Source: Algoriphagus zhangzhouensis
Lineage (GTDB): Bacteria; Bacteroidota; Bacteroidia; Cytophagales; Cyclobacteriaceae
Direction: 5' to 3'
Length of the DNA stretch: 64,000 nucleotides
NCBI RefSeq assembly: GCF_900148515.1
Contig: NZ_FRXN01000001.1
Span: forward strand, 496,001-560,000
The position numbers and the translations under genes are program-made. This document shows positions 1-10,300 of the stretch, in pieces; position 1 is the stretch's first letter, and every line of letters starts with the position of its first letter. The notes beneath the pieces are model-generated. The model was not told where the DNA came from and did no database searches. It saw nothing but the letters and a program-made list of their open reading frames with translations.

Positions 1-600
1 CAACTCTGTTAAGGATTCATTTTTGATCTGGATTACGGCATCCTCTTTAAATGTTTTTGAAAGGAGGTCAAATTCATAAACCGATGCCTGACTTGCGTTT
101 TCATCCCAGCTACAAACTTTGCAAAATATCCAAATAGCATCCTTTCCTTCGGGTTTGATGAGTGATTCAAAGTCTCTTTTGTCATGAATAGGGAATTCAT
201 GAATGGTGGTTTGGCTATATTCAGAGAAAGGGTTTTCTACCTCATACAAGTTTCCATTGCTCCTCAATACCCAGGCTGTTCCATCGATATAGAGGATATC
301 CTCAATGTCTTTGTTTTTGGCAAACTTGAATTTCTTTTTTCTTTTACCAGACATCGGATCGAGCTGGTAAATAATCGATGATTCGTCCTCTATGGCCCAT
401 AATGTTTCAGAATCGATCCATTCAAGGCCTGAAATTTCTTCCAATTCATCAGAGAGATTCACTTTTTCCATTTGCTCCAAAGAATAGGCGGAAGGGAATG
501 GAATAGGCTCCAAATCCTTCTTTTGAGCAGTGCATTGACAAATCAAAAGGAGAAAAAGTGGCAAAAAATTAGATAACTTTTGATGAACCGGGGTGAACAT
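1..600 (-). CDS. SdiA-regulated-like exported protein (C-terminal part outside window)
   Basis: Reading leftward from the ATG at 598-600 the frame stays open for 200 codons to the window edge, so the C-terminal part is missing. The N-terminus has a hydrophobic stretch followed by a Cys-Gln-Cys, so it is probably exported or a lipoprotein, though the lipobox is not canonical. The following segment (LSDELEEISGLEW, then AIEDESSIIYQLD) resembles the start of SdiA-regulated / phytase-like beta-propeller proteins, and a later KRDFESL fits the same fold. The role in Bacteroidota is not known to me. It is divergent from the HD/Pycsar-effector gene with only 38 bases between the starts. Confidence 0.6.
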   Translation of the reverse strand, partial: MFTPVHQKLSNFLPLFLLLICQCTAQKKDLEPIPFPSAYSLEQMEKVNLSDELEEISGLEWIDSETLWAIEDESSIIYQLDPMSGKRKKKFKFAKNKDIEDILYIDGTAWVLRSNGNLYEVENPFSEYSQTTIHEFPIHDKRDFESLIKPEGKDAIWIFCKVCSWDENASQASVYEFDLLSKTFKEDAVIQIKNESLTEL

Positions 601-638
601 TTTCTTTTATCTTAGATAATCAAATTAAGGTAATTGCA

Positions 639-1817
639 GTGGAAAATCAATTGGATCGGTTTGAAATAAAGATGAAAGAGCTCTTTGCTGAAAAGCAAAT
701 CCCAGAAATCTGTTATCACAATCTAGATCATACTCAATTGATAGTGGAGCAGGTAAAGAAAATGGGAGCTTTTTACAAGCTTAATGATCAAGAACTGGAG
801 GACTTGGTCTATGCAGGCTGGTTTCATGATGTAGGATATTGGCGGGGGACTGATAAAGGACATGAAAAGCAAGGAGCTGAATTTGCTCATAAGATGCTGA
901 AGGAAATGGGAGTTTCAAGTGAAAGGATTCAGAAGATTCAGTCGGGAATCCTGGCTACTCAAGTTCCTCAAAAACCGCAATCTCTATTTGAGTCGATTTT
1001 ATGTGATGCCGATCTGTCTCATTTTGGAATGGGGAATTTTCGAGAGCATACATTGCTGTTGAAAAAAGAAAAAGAATGTGTTCATGGTAAGGAAATACCT
1101 CTTCATTCCTGGTTGATAGGTACTCGGGAGTTTATGAATAACCATTCTTACCATACGGATTACGCAAAAGAGTTCCTTCAACAAGGGAAAGAAAAAAATC
1201 TCCGATATATCGAGGAAGAAATCAAACTCATGGAAGATAAAACTGAGAAAAAATCCAAAAAGAAATCGAAGGACAAAAAGTCTGAAAAGGGGATAGAAAC
1301 CATGTTTCGTGTTACCTCCAAAAATCACTTGGAATTGTCCTCAATAGCTGATAATAAGGCCAACATCATGATTTCGGTTAATTCGATTATCATTTCCATT
1401 GTAGTGACAGTATTGATCAGGAAACTGGAGGAATTCCCTAATTATACCATTCCTGCTATTTTGTTGATTTCTACCTGTTTAGGAGCAATGGTTTTTGCTA
1501 TTTTGGCTACAAGACCGAAAGTGACTCAAGGGAAAGTTTCTAAAGAAAGTATCGCCAAAAAGGAAAGCAATTTGCTTTATTTTGGTAATTTCTATGACAT
1601 GAGTTTGAAGGAATATGAGGAAGGAATGCACGAAATGATGGAGGATGGAGAGTTTCTTTATGACTCCATGATCCGTGATATTTATTTTCTAGGTAAGGTT
1701 TTGGCAGTTAAGTATAAGCTCCTTCGGAAAAGCTACAATGTATTTATGTTTGGCTTTATCGTTTCAATTATTTCATTCCTTATTGCAAGCCTATTCTTTG
1801 ATCCACTTCAATATTGA
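639..1817 (+). CDS. HD phosphohydrolase fused to a Pycsar-type membrane effector domain
   Basis: A 392-residue protein with a GTG start; the next in-frame Met is 11 codons on. The N-terminal half is an HD-type metal phosphohydrolase: candidate ligands are His27 and His31, the HD pair His63-Asp64 in WFHDVGY, and Asp123 in LCDADLSH. A very lysine-rich linker (about residues 200-218) leads to a domain of the Pycsar effector type: the conserved SSIADNKANIMISVNS segment, two TM helices (about 244-260 and 271-290), a cytosolic loop with NLLYFGNF and a C-terminal TM (about 372-388). In Pycsar this effector responds to cCMP or cUMP and damages the membrane. No pyrimidine cyclase gene is adjacent, so the fusion may act alone, with the HD domain degrading or sensing a nucleotide signal. 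Family assignment is firm; function is inferred. Confidence 0.8.
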   Translation: MENQLDRFEIKMKELFAEKQIPEICYHNLDHTQLIVEQVKKMGAFYKLNDQELEDLVYAGWFHDVGYWRGTDKGHEKQGAEFAHKMLKEMGVSSERIQKIQSGILATQVPQKPQSLFESILCDADLSHFGMGNFREHTLLLKKEKECVHGKEIPLHSWLIGTREFMNNHSYHTDYAKEFLQQGKEKNLRYIEEEIKLMEDKTEKKSKKKSKDKKSEKGIETMFRVTSKNHLELSSIADNKANIMISVNSIIISIVVTVLIRKLEEFPNYTIPAILLISTCLGAMVFAILATRPKVTQGKVSKESIAKKESNLLYFGNFYDMSLKEYEEGMHEMMEDGEFLYDSMIRDIYFLGKVLAVKYKLLRKSYNVFMFGFIVSIISFLIASLFFDPLQY

Positions 1818-1828
1818 TTTTGAATACA

Positions 1829-2707
1829 TTAGTGGTTTAAAAGTTTTTTCCTGAATTGTTCTGGAGTCAGTCCAGTTCCTTTTTTGAACCATCTGGAAAA
1901 ATAAGAGGGATCATCAAATCCTAAATTCGCTGCAATCTCCTGAACAGGTGAAGTGTCATAGCTTAGTACTCTCTTTGCCTCTAACATTACCCGATTCATG
2001 ATCCATGTATGGGCTGAAACATTGAATTGACTTCGGGTCAATTCATTGAGTTTTTTAACTCCAATACCCATTTGCTCAGCATAAAAGGAAACTTCATGGT
2101 GCATGGAAAAGGAGGATTCCAATAACTTTTCGGCTGGAAGAACCTCAGATTGATTGGGAGAAAAAGCAGTGGGTTTGAATCCTTGATCTATCAGTTTTCT
2201 TGAACAAAGGATCAAAATTTCCAAAACGGAAAACCTTGTTAATTCGCCTCCCAACCAATGTTTCTGGGAAGATTCAAACTTTATTTTTTGAAAAACTTCC
2301 TTAATCTGAAGATCTAGATTTGAGTTTTCGGGAATCTGGATAAAAGGATTTTGAAAGACTGGAAAATGGATGGAATTCCCGAAGCTTGAATGATTGGAAA
2401 GAAAAGTAGTGTTGAATAGAAGAATGTGTCCATCCGTTTCCTCAGTAAGGTTCCAATTATGTACCTGTCCCGGTCTAAGACAAAAGAGCATTCCAGGTTT
2501 TACAGGATAGTCTTCGAAATCAATTTGATGGGTTCCAATCCCTTTTGTGAAATAGACTACGAGGAAAAAATCATGTTTATGGGATTTTTGAATGAATTGA
2601 TGTTTTTGACAATGGCTTAAAAGATCACTATAGTAAAAAATCTCAGGCTCTTGACTTTGTTTGTCAAAGTCTGGAATGCTGTAAATAGGAAATTGAGACT
2701 TTTTCAT
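1829..2707 (-). CDS. AraC family transcriptional regulator
   Basis: A 292-residue DNA-binding regulator. The N-terminal half is a cupin-like sensor domain (pattern GTHQIDFEDYPVKPG followed by RPGQVHNW), and the C-terminal 100 residues form the AraC double helix-turn-helix with the family signature around FDDPSYFSRWFKKGTGLTPEQF. The ligand cannot be told from the sequence. The gene lies 43 bases downstream of a DUF983 gene on the same strand and ends 11 bases from the convergent HD/effector gene. It may be transcribed with the DUF983 gene, but nothing in the two products suggests a shared pathway. Confidence 0.9.
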   Translation of the reverse strand: MKKSQFPIYSIPDFDKQSQEPEIFYYSDLLSHCQKHQFIQKSHKHDFFLVVYFTKGIGTHQIDFEDYPVKPGMLFCLRPGQVHNWNLTEETDGHILLFNTTFLSNHSSFGNSIHFPVFQNPFIQIPENSNLDLQIKEVFQKIKFESSQKHWLGGELTRFSVLEILILCSRKLIDQGFKPTAFSPNQSEVLPAEKLLESSFSMHHEVSFYAEQMGIGVKKLNELTRSQFNVSAHTWIMNRVMLEAKRVLSYDTSPVQEIAANLGFDDPSYFSRWFKKGTGLTPEQFRKKLLNH

Positions 2708-2750
2708 TTTAAATAGGAATCAAAAAATCAGCTGCCAACTCAATACCCAG

Positions 2751-3143
2751 TCAACTCTGGTTTTCTAGTTCGATTTCTGGCTTATATTTCACAAAAATAT
2801 AAATCCAAATCGTTCGGCTTAGTCGGAAGGTGAGAGGAAGCATTAGAATAACAGTCAATGCTAAGAGCGACAGGAGCACAGTTAGGCTGTAATTCGGGTA
2901 AATGAAAGTCAAAGCTGTCCATACTATTATAAAGAATGCGGTATTAATAGCATAGCTAATAAACATGGCACCGAAATAAAATCCGGGTTCTGGCTCTGTT
3001 GCCTGCTGACAATGAGGACAATTTTTCACCATTTGATATCCTTTTTTGGGATGAAATGGGTTCTGCGATTGAAACATATTTCCCTGATGACATTTGGGAC
3101 ATTTGCCTTGAAGAATCAGGGATGGTAACTGGATAGCTTTCAT
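2751..3143 (-). CDS. DUF983 family membrane protein with zinc ribbon
   Basis: A 130-residue small membrane protein. The N-terminus carries CPKC and, 24 residues later, CPHC, which form a zinc ribbon as in DUF983 proteins. Two hydrophobic segments (about residues 57-80 and 85-105) follow, and the PGFYFGAMFISYA stretch between ribbon and first helix is characteristic of the family. The function of DUF983 proteins is not established. Length matches the family. It probably leads a short minus-strand unit with the AraC regulator downstream. Confidence 0.8.
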   Translation of the reverse strand: MKAIQLPSLILQGKCPKCHQGNMFQSQNPFHPKKGYQMVKNCPHCQQATEPEPGFYFGAMFISYAINTAFFIIVWTALTFIYPNYSLTVLLSLLALTVILMLPLTFRLSRTIWIYIFVKYKPEIELENQS

Positions 3144-3374
3144 TTCTAATTTTTTGGCAAAGCTATTTCAATTCTAAGTTCTAATATAGGACAAATGGGA
3201 AAATATGTAGGATAAATAATCCTTAATGATTCTATTTTAGACTTTTTGATAGGATTATTCAGTTTGAAAAGGAAAAATTATTAGATAGGAATTTATTAAG
3301 CCTAGACTCAATTGTATCGGCGAGCAATACCTAAACGTCTTTATGATGACCTACACTTTAAGACCTTAAGATTT

Positions 3375-3761
3375 ATGATTTCTAATTCCCAATACCCATT
3401 TTCTAGGATCCTATTATTGATAATTGGATTTGTAGTGGTGCTTTTCTCCTGTGACACAGACCAACCTCAATTATTGGAAGGAAACTATTCAGGAACCTTT
3501 ACCAGAGGAAATGAAAGTAGTACTGTAGAATTGATATTTGAAAATGGAAAGTTTGAGGGGAGTTCTGAGATTACAAAATTTCCTGCCATTTGCAATGGTA
3601 CTTATCAGGTTTCAGGGAACAAGATTGAATTTACAAACTCCTGCGCCTGGACTGCGGAATTTGATTGGACTTTGATTTTGTCTGGTAGCTGGACCTTTCA
3701 GAAAACTAATAATCAATTGATTTTAACACATTCGAATGGTGATCAATACAATTTGAATTAA
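3375..3761 (+). CDS. Hypothetical lipoprotein
   Basis: A 128-residue protein if started at the ATG at 3375. A longer reading from a TTG at 3312 would put 21 polar residues before the signal sequence and is less likely. The N-terminus has a hydrophobic stretch ending in VVVLFSCD, a good lipobox, so the mature protein should be a membrane-anchored lipoprotein. The remainder is rich in short beta strands (GNYSGTF, GTYQVSGNKIEF, LSGSWTFQ) and looks like a small beta-barrel or lipocalin-type fold, similar to other Bacteroidota lipoproteins of this size. No specific family is recognised, and it has its own transcription unit between divergent and tandem neighbours. Confidence 0.65.
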   Translation: MISNSQYPFSRILLLIIGFVVVLFSCDTDQPQLLEGNYSGTFTRGNESSTVELIFENGKFEGSSEITKFPAICNGTYQVSGNKIEFTNSCAWTAEFDWTLILSGSWTFQKTNNQLILTHSNGDQYNLN

Positions 3762-3975
3762 AATCCACCATGAAAACATTGATTATTTTATAATAGTTGA
3801 ACTTTTTTTATATGTCTTTATGGTTGCTTATAAGTGTAGACAACGATGAATTCACATAAATTAATTTTTTATTGACAAAAATATTTTAGAGGGGAGTAAT
3901 TAACCCTAATTTTTTTCATATTTATCATTCAAAAGAACAAGAAAACCTTTCGAATTCGCACTAAATCACATTTTA

Positions 3976-4794
3976 ATGAACATTTTGAAAAGGCTTAAGC
4001 AACCTGAATTGATTTGCTTTTTCTATTTAGGATGGGGAGTTTTATGGATTTTATTTAGTGATAAAATAGCCTTAAGATTTTTTGGAGACGATATTACAGG
4101 TCTAGCTAAATTCCAATTATATAAAGGTGTCAGTTATGTTGTAGTTACTGCTATATTTTTATATGTATTGATCAAAAACCTTTTTAATCATGTAAACAAC
4201 AGAAATCAGGATTTGGAGTTGCTTTTTTCAAATCCCAACCTTGGAATTATAAAATTTGATAATACTGGAATAATACAACAAGTAACAGGAAACATTGTAG
4301 GTATTTCAGGATATTCACCTCAGGAATTGAATGGTAAGCCCTTCGAATTTTTAGTTGCGGATGAGTTCAAAGAAGAGTTGGAATTGGAGCTTTCTAAAGT
4401 TTTTCAGTCCAAGGGCACTGGATTCATATTTAAACTTTGCATTCAATCCAAAACCAAGGAGGATAGATGCATCCAACTTTTTGGAACCAGAAGTCAGGAG
4501 GAAAAGAAAGGTAAATATTCATTTGTTGCAGGCTTTCAAGACATCACTGAAAATGTGCGTTTTCTAGAAAAACTGGAGACACAGAATATGCAAATGAGGG
4601 AAATTGCCTTTGCTCAAAGTCACCTGGTGAGAGCTCCATTGGCTAGGATTTTAGGAATTACGGAATTGTTTGATGATGAGACTTTTTTATCAGAAGATGA
4701 AATGAAGGAATTGACTAAATATCTGAAAGTATCTGGAAATGAACTGGATACCGCCTTGAAATCCATTTCAAAGAAGATGGAAGAGGTTCAATAA
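3976..4794 (+). CDS. Membrane PAS protein with HisKA-like helix but no ATPase domain
   Basis: A 272-residue signalling protein. Two TM helices (about residues 14-35 and 50-68) are followed by a PAS domain (about 80-195) ending in FQDITE, the usual PAS/PAC exit. Then comes a helical segment, IAFAQSHLVRAPLARILG, which matches the phospho-acceptor box of a group of Bacteroidota histidine kinases, with His216 in the acceptor position. The gene stops about 55 residues later, where a HATPase domain would normally begin, so it cannot autophosphorylate by itself. There is no frame remnant of an ATPase domain in the 10 bases before the next gene. It may be a natural kinase fragment, a dimer partner for another kinase, or a sensor scaffold. 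The response regulator is unknown. Confidence 0.75.
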   Translation: MNILKRLKQPELICFFYLGWGVLWILFSDKIALRFFGDDITGLAKFQLYKGVSYVVVTAIFLYVLIKNLFNHVNNRNQDLELLFSNPNLGIIKFDNTGIIQQVTGNIVGISGYSPQELNGKPFEFLVADEFKEELELELSKVFQSKGTGFIFKLCIQSKTKEDRCIQLFGTRSQEEKKGKYSFVAGFQDITENVRFLEKLETQNMQMREIAFAQSHLVRAPLARILGITELFDDETFLSEDEMKELTKYLKVSGNELDTALKSISKKMEEVQ

Positions 4795-4803
4795 CAAGTT
4801 TTT

Positions 4804-5622
4804 TCAAACCCAAGGGTTTAACTCATTCCATTTTTGAAGGCTATAGGTGGATTGTTTTACAAAATCCTCCATTTGATTTTTGTTCATAGGAAATTTGAAC
4901 GGTCTTACTTCTTTAGTGACTATTTCAAAACAAATGATTCCCTTAAAATCAATGTCTTTTAAGGCTTTGAATTGTGAAGGATAGTCTATATGTCCTGTGT
5001 CTATTCCTCCTCTTCCCGAATCTGAAACATGGTAGCTAAATAGTAATTTCTCTCCAATTGATTGGATTGCCTCAATGGAATCCTTTTCATTTATATTCAT
5101 ATGAAAACTTTCCAGAACCAACTTGAGGTTTTCAGAAAGAACATTCCTCTGAATTCTAAGAAGTTCCTCTGCTGTATGAATCCATGGAGTTTCGTAGTGA
5201 TTGCAAGCTTCATATGTAAGAGTCATTTCTTTTCCTTCAGCATAAATACTAAGCTCTTTTGTCGCTTGAATTATTTGTTCTAAGGCCTCTTGATAAGTTT
5301 GTCCCGATTTGCACCAAAAGGACAATCCTTGAATTGTGACCATAGGTGCCCCAATTTCAAGTGCATAGTCTATTACATCTTTATAAAAATTAATGGAGTG
5401 TTCAAGTGTGGATTCACTTTCTTTGGAAGGTTTGCATTCCAAAGGATCATACCCAATTAACTCAATTTGGTATTCATGAGCTTTCTTTTTTACCTCTGAA
5501 GCTGGATATATTTTAAAATCACCACAAAATTGAAGTGCATCAAATCCAATTTCTTTGACCTTGGCGAATAGTTCATCTAGATTTTCCAATCCAAAAGTCC
5601 ATGATATGGTAGCAGTTTTCAT
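4804..5622 (-). CDS. Sugar phosphate isomerase/epimerase family protein
   Basis: A 272-residue TIM-barrel protein of the AP-endonuclease-2-like sugar isomerase family. The N-terminal GFDALQFCGD strand, central LTYEACNHYETPWIHT, LVLESFHMNINE and the C-terminal SYHVSDSGRGG / HIDYPSQFKAL segments place Glu, His and Asp residues where this fold binds its divalent metal. Members act on hexoses, inositols or hydroxypyruvate; the substrate cannot be read from the sequence. No signal peptide, so cytoplasmic. It is convergent with the PAS gene and divergent from the BNR-4 gene, with about 190 bases between the two divergent starts. Confidence 0.85.
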   Translation of the reverse strand: MKTATISWTFGLENLDELFAKVKEIGFDALQFCGDFKIYPASEVKKKAHEYQIELIGYDPLECKPSKESESTLEHSINFYKDVIDYALEIGAPMVTIQGLSFWCKSGQTYQEALEQIIQATKELSIYAEGKEMTLTYEACNHYETPWIHTAEELLRIQRNVLSENLKLVLESFHMNINEKDSIEAIQSIGEKLLFSYHVSDSGRGGIDTGHIDYPSQFKALKDIDFKGIICFEIVTKEVRPFKFPMNKNQMEDFVKQSTYSLQKWNELNPWV

Positions 5623-5767
5623 TTTTTATTGATCTCGAGCTAAAAAAGCTCAATCTTTTTTAATCCTGTTTTAAATAAATTTTCATCGGTACCAATAGGT
5701 TCATTTATTAGAAAAAAATATAGGAGTACTGGGACAAGTCATTCACATCATAAAATTCCCCAAACTC

Positions 5768-5775
5768 TAAATTTG
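5768..5775 (+). promoter_or_regulatory. Possible Bacteroidota -7 element
   Basis: TAAATTTG matches the TAnnTTTG element used by the Bacteroidota housekeeping sigma factor and sits 40 bases before the BNR-4 gene start. No clear TTTG -33 partner is seen at the expected distance (only ATTC-like sequence), so this is weak support. Confidence 0.3.
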
Positions 5776-5814
5776 AATTGTCTTTTAATCAGGAATATCC
5801 TTTTTTAAGGAAAC

Positions 5815-7275
5815 ATGAGAAAAATATTCATTTTTAGCCTTGTCTTCTTTTTTATCAGCGAATTCAATTACTGCCAGACAGTCAAGTTGATAAATAAATC
5901 AGACACTGGATATAGGGGGATTTGGTATAGTAATCAGCCTTCTAATGATGAATATGTTTTTAAATACAGTGGTGGGTTAGGGACTTATCCAGCCAATCAT
6001 TATCCTTTCTCTATTTATGCTCCAGAAGTGGATAAGACCTTTTTTTGCTATGGAGGTACAGATCCTGAAGGGAAAACATTGCTCCACATGATTTCTTATT
6101 TTGATCATCAATCTGGGAGGGTACCAAAACCTACCATCATCATGGACAAGGAAACAGATGATGCTCATGATAATCCCGTAATGAACATAGATGATGAAGG
6201 GTATATCTGGATTTTTTCGACCTCTCATGGTGTGAGTAGACCATCTTACATTAGCAAAAGCAAAAAGCCCTTTGATATTTCCGAATTTGAAATCCTAGAA
6301 GTGAGCAAAATTGAAGCTGGAGAAGAAGTTCCATTGAATAATTTCTCCTATTTGCAAACCTATTTTGTAGAAGGAAATGGATTCATAAACCTATTTACTC
6401 ATTACGATAGAGACGTGATCCCAGGGCAAGATTCAAAGCCGAGGAGAACTATAAGCTTTATGACAAGTGGAGACGGGATAAACTATTCGGAATGGAAAGA
6501 TATTGCAACCATTCAAGAAGGACATTATCAGACAAGCGGAATTAAGGATTCTAAAGTGGGTACCTCATTTAATTTTCATCCATACAAGGAAAAAGAAAGT
6601 GGATTAAACTTTCGAACCAATTTATATTTTCTGGAAACATCCGATTTTGGAAAGTCTTGGCACTCGGCAGGAGGTGAAGATTTAGAATTACCCTTGAAAG
6701 AGAAGGATAATAAAGCCTTGGTTTTTGAGTATGAATCTCAGGGACTTTTGGTTTACATCAATGATCTCAATTTTGATGAGAATGGATACCCAGTGATATT
6801 ATTTGTAACTAGTAAAGGCTACGAATCTGGTCCTAAAAATGATCCTAGAACTTGGAGAACAGCAAGATTTACAGGAACAGAGTGGGATATTCTACCCATG
6901 ACTGTATCTGACAACAATTATGATATGGGTTCTTTATATATTGATAAAAAAGGAACTTGGAGAGTAATTGGTCCTACGGCTAAAGGCCCTCAAGCATACA
7001 ATACTGGAGGAGAAATGGAGCTGTGGACTAGTAAAAATCAAGGGGAAAGCTGGAAAGTGAAATCAATTACCCGAAATTCCGAATACAACCATACCTATGC
7101 AAGGAGACCAGTCCTTATTCATCCTGAATTCTATGCGTTTTGGGCTGATGGACACGGAAGAGAAAAGTCCGAATCAAGACTTTATTTCTCAGATTCCAAG
7201 GGAAGAGTTTATATGTTGCCAACTGATATGGAAGAAGATTATATGAAGCCTATTCGGATTAAGCCCAAAAAGTGA
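5815..7275 (+). CDS. Secreted BNR-4 repeat beta-propeller protein, possible polysaccharide lyase-like
   Basis: A 486-residue protein with a signal peptide (about 20 residues, ending near NYCQ). The body is a BNR-type beta-propeller: GYRGIWYSNQPSNDEY, the HDNPVMNIDDEGYIWIF blade and Asp-box repeats SDFGKSW and SKNQGESW. The overall pattern is that of BNR-4 proteins, a fold shared with short ulvan lyases of families PL24/PL25. Whether the catalytic His/Arg/Tyr set is present cannot be settled here, so enzymatic function is only a possibility. Two sulfatases about 8 kb downstream fit a sulfated-polysaccharide theme. It is followed by the VPS10-like gene after 83 bases on the same strand. Confidence 0.75.
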   Translation: MRKIFIFSLVFFFISEFNYCQTVKLINKSDTGYRGIWYSNQPSNDEYVFKYSGGLGTYPANHYPFSIYAPEVDKTFFCYGGTDPEGKTLLHMISYFDHQSGRVPKPTIIMDKETDDAHDNPVMNIDDEGYIWIFSTSHGVSRPSYISKSKKPFDISEFEILEVSKIEAGEEVPLNNFSYLQTYFVEGNGFINLFTHYDRDVIPGQDSKPRRTISFMTSGDGINYSEWKDIATIQEGHYQTSGIKDSKVGTSFNFHPYKEKESGLNFRTNLYFLETSDFGKSWHSAGGEDLELPLKEKDNKALVFEYESQGLLVYINDLNFDENGYPVILFVTSKGYESGPKNDPRTWRTARFTGTEWDILPMTVSDNNYDMGSLYIDKKGTWRVIGPTAKGPQAYNTGGEMELWTSKNQGESWKVKSITRNSEYNHTYARRPVLIHPEFYAFWADGHGREKSESRLYFSDSKGRVYMLPTDMEEDYMKPIRIKPKK

Positions 7276-7358
7276 CCCACCAATTCAATTCCTTCCATTA
7301 GATAACGGAATGAAAAGTAAACATTACATCAAGAGAATTATTAATCAAAAAACCACCT

Positions 7359-10300
7359 ATGATTAAATTTAAAGAAGTCTTGTTCAAGAGGAAATTGAAT
7401 GGGGCATTCCTGCTGGGAGCTGGACTATTGCTCTCTATTCCAAGTTTTGGCTTGGAAAAGAGTGCTCATCTAGCGGACCCCGATTCACTTTACATGAAAA
7501 CGCTCAAGTTCCGAAATGTGGGACCTACCCGTGGCGGTAGGGTCACAGCAGTTTCTGGAGTTGCCAATAACCCAGGTACTTTTTACATGGGAAGTACTGG
7601 AGGAGGTGTTTGGAAAACAGATGACTATGGGATCACCTATTCCAATTTGAGTGATGGCTTTTTTGCATCACCATCCATAGGAGCCATTTCAGTATATCAG
7701 GAAAATCCCAAAATTGTCTATGTAGGAACTGGTTCCGATGGCTTGAGATCCAATGTGATTGCTGGAAAAGGAATGTATAAATCAGAGGATTCAGGGAAAA
7801 CTTGGAAATCTGTCGGATTGGAAGAATCAGGTTTGATTGGTGCAGTGGAAATTCATCCTTCTGATCCGAATACTGTTTTGGTAGCAGCCATTGGTCAGCC
7901 TTTTCAGCGAAATGAAGAAAGAGGGGTTTTTAAGACAACTGATGGTGGAGAAAGCTGGAAGAAAGTCCTTTATCATTCTGATTCCGTCGGTGCAGTGGAT
8001 TTGGAATTTGCTCCTGGAAATCCTGATGTGATTTATACAGCTCTTTGGAGAGCTGAAAGAAAACCTTGGACTGTAATAAGTGGAGCTGATGGAGTTGGAG
8101 GAATTTATAAATCCACTGATGGAGGGGAAACTTGGACCAAAAAATCGCAAGGCCTTCCAGCTGGATTGATTGGTAAGATTGACTTAGCTGTTTCTGATGC
8201 AGATCCCAATAGATTGTATGCCTTGGTTGAAGCTCCCGGTGAAGAGGGAGGTTTGTATAGATCTGATGATCAAGGAGAAACATTCTATTTTGTAAGTAAT
8301 AAAGACGGGCTTTTAGATCGACCGTTCTATTACACCAATATTGAATCCAACCCTAAGAATGCGGATGTACTCTTTTCTATGTCTACCGGTTTTTACAAAT
8401 CAACAGATGCTGGTAAAACTTGGAAAACGATGAGAACCCCTCACGGAGACAACCATGATATGTGGATTCATCCTCAGGATACTTCTTTGTTTATTCAAGC
8501 GAATGATGGAGGAGTGAATGTGACAACTAATGGAGGAAGGACTTGGAGTTCTCAACATAATCAAGCTACAGCTGAATTGTATCAGGTGGAAGTAGATGAC
8601 CAATATCCATATTGGTTGTATGCTGGACAACAGGATAATACCACGATAGCAGTTCCTAGTTTACCTCCTTATAGCGCCCCAGGTGGAGCATCTGGACTTT
8701 GGATGGAAGTAGGTGGTTGCGAGACGGGGCCAGTTGTACCTAAGCCAGGGGATCCGAATATAGTCTTTGCCAATTGCAAAGGCCGTTTTGGAGTCTATGA
8801 TAAAAGAACAGGCCAAGAGCAGCAATTTTATGTGGGCGCTTCCAATATCTATGGACATGATCCTGAAGATTTGACCTATCGCTTTCAGCGTGTTTCTCCG
8901 ATTCATGTCTCTCCCCATGATCCAAATACGGTTTACCACACTTCTCAATATGTTCATAGAACCAAGGATAATGGTATTACTTGGGAAAGGATTTCTCCAG
9001 ATTTGACAGCCAATGAACCTGATAAGCAGGTAATTTCAGGAAGTCCGATTACCAGAGATATAACTGGTGAGGAATATTACAGCACAATCTATGAAATCAA
9101 TGAATCCCGGATAGAAAAGGGGGTAATCTGGGTAGGGGCCAATGATGGTCCAATCCACGTTACTAGAAATGATGGAGCATCGTGGGATGATGTGACTCCA
9201 AAGGGTTTACCTAAGGGGGGAAGAGTAGATTGTATTGATCCTAGTCCTCATACCAAAGGAAAGGCCTATGCTTCCATTTTGAGATATCAATTGGGTGATT
9301 GGAAGCCATATATCTACAAAACAGAAGATTATGGAAAAACCTGGACTCTTTTGACTGATGGTCAAAATGGAATTCCTGAAGATTTCCCAACCAGAACAGT
9401 TCGAGAAGATCCTGATAGAAAGGGCGTTTTGTATGCTGGAACTGAATATGGTTTGTTTATTTCTTTGAATGATGGAGAGACTTGGGAATCATTCCAACAA
9501 AATCTTCCTATAACTCCGATTACTGATATCAAGGTTTACCGTCAGGATTTGATTTTATCCACTATGGGAAGAGGTTTTTGGATCATGGATAATATCACTC
9601 CAATTCATCAAATCGCAGATGCCAAGAATAGCAATGGACCTTTCTTGTATGAGCCGAAAGATGCGATTCGCTATTATTACAGAGGAAATAGTGAAAGAAG
9701 CACTCCTCATTATCCAAGCGTTGCTTTGGCTGTTGATTATTTTGTTCCAGAGGGATATTCAGGAGAAATGACTCTTGAAATAGTCAATAAAAATGGGGAA
9801 GTGATACGATCTTATACAAGTCAACAGCAGGCCAGTAGCTCAGAAGAAACTGACATGGCGACCAATTTTTATTTCCAGGACTTTCAGTCCAAGTTGGATA
9901 GCACAGCAGGTCTTCACCGTTTTGAGTGGGATATGAAATACCCGGGTCCTTGGGATGAAAATAAACGAATAGCTTATCAAAGAGGCCCAATGGTTGAGCC
10001 TGGAGAGTTTACGGTTCGGTTGATAACAGATGGAAATATACAGGCACAAGGATTTGCTGTAAATGCCGATCCAAGGCTTGAAGGAGTCAGCCAAAGTGAT
10101 TTGGAAAGTCAAGTAGCCCTGGTAAAACAAATCATTGATTTAGAGTCAGAAGTGAAGAAGGCATCCAAATTAATTGAGGACCAGCAAGGAAAATTGAAAG
10201 AGGATGAAAGCAAGAAAGCTCAATTGGAATTGGAAGGTCTAAAAGCAGTCCAAACTCAATTGGTAAATGCAGATCAGATTTATCCTCAGCCTATGCTGAT

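Noticed and set aside
639..1817. Complete Pycsar system
   Set aside because: No pyrimidine cyclase is present in the neighbourhood; only an effector-type domain is seen.
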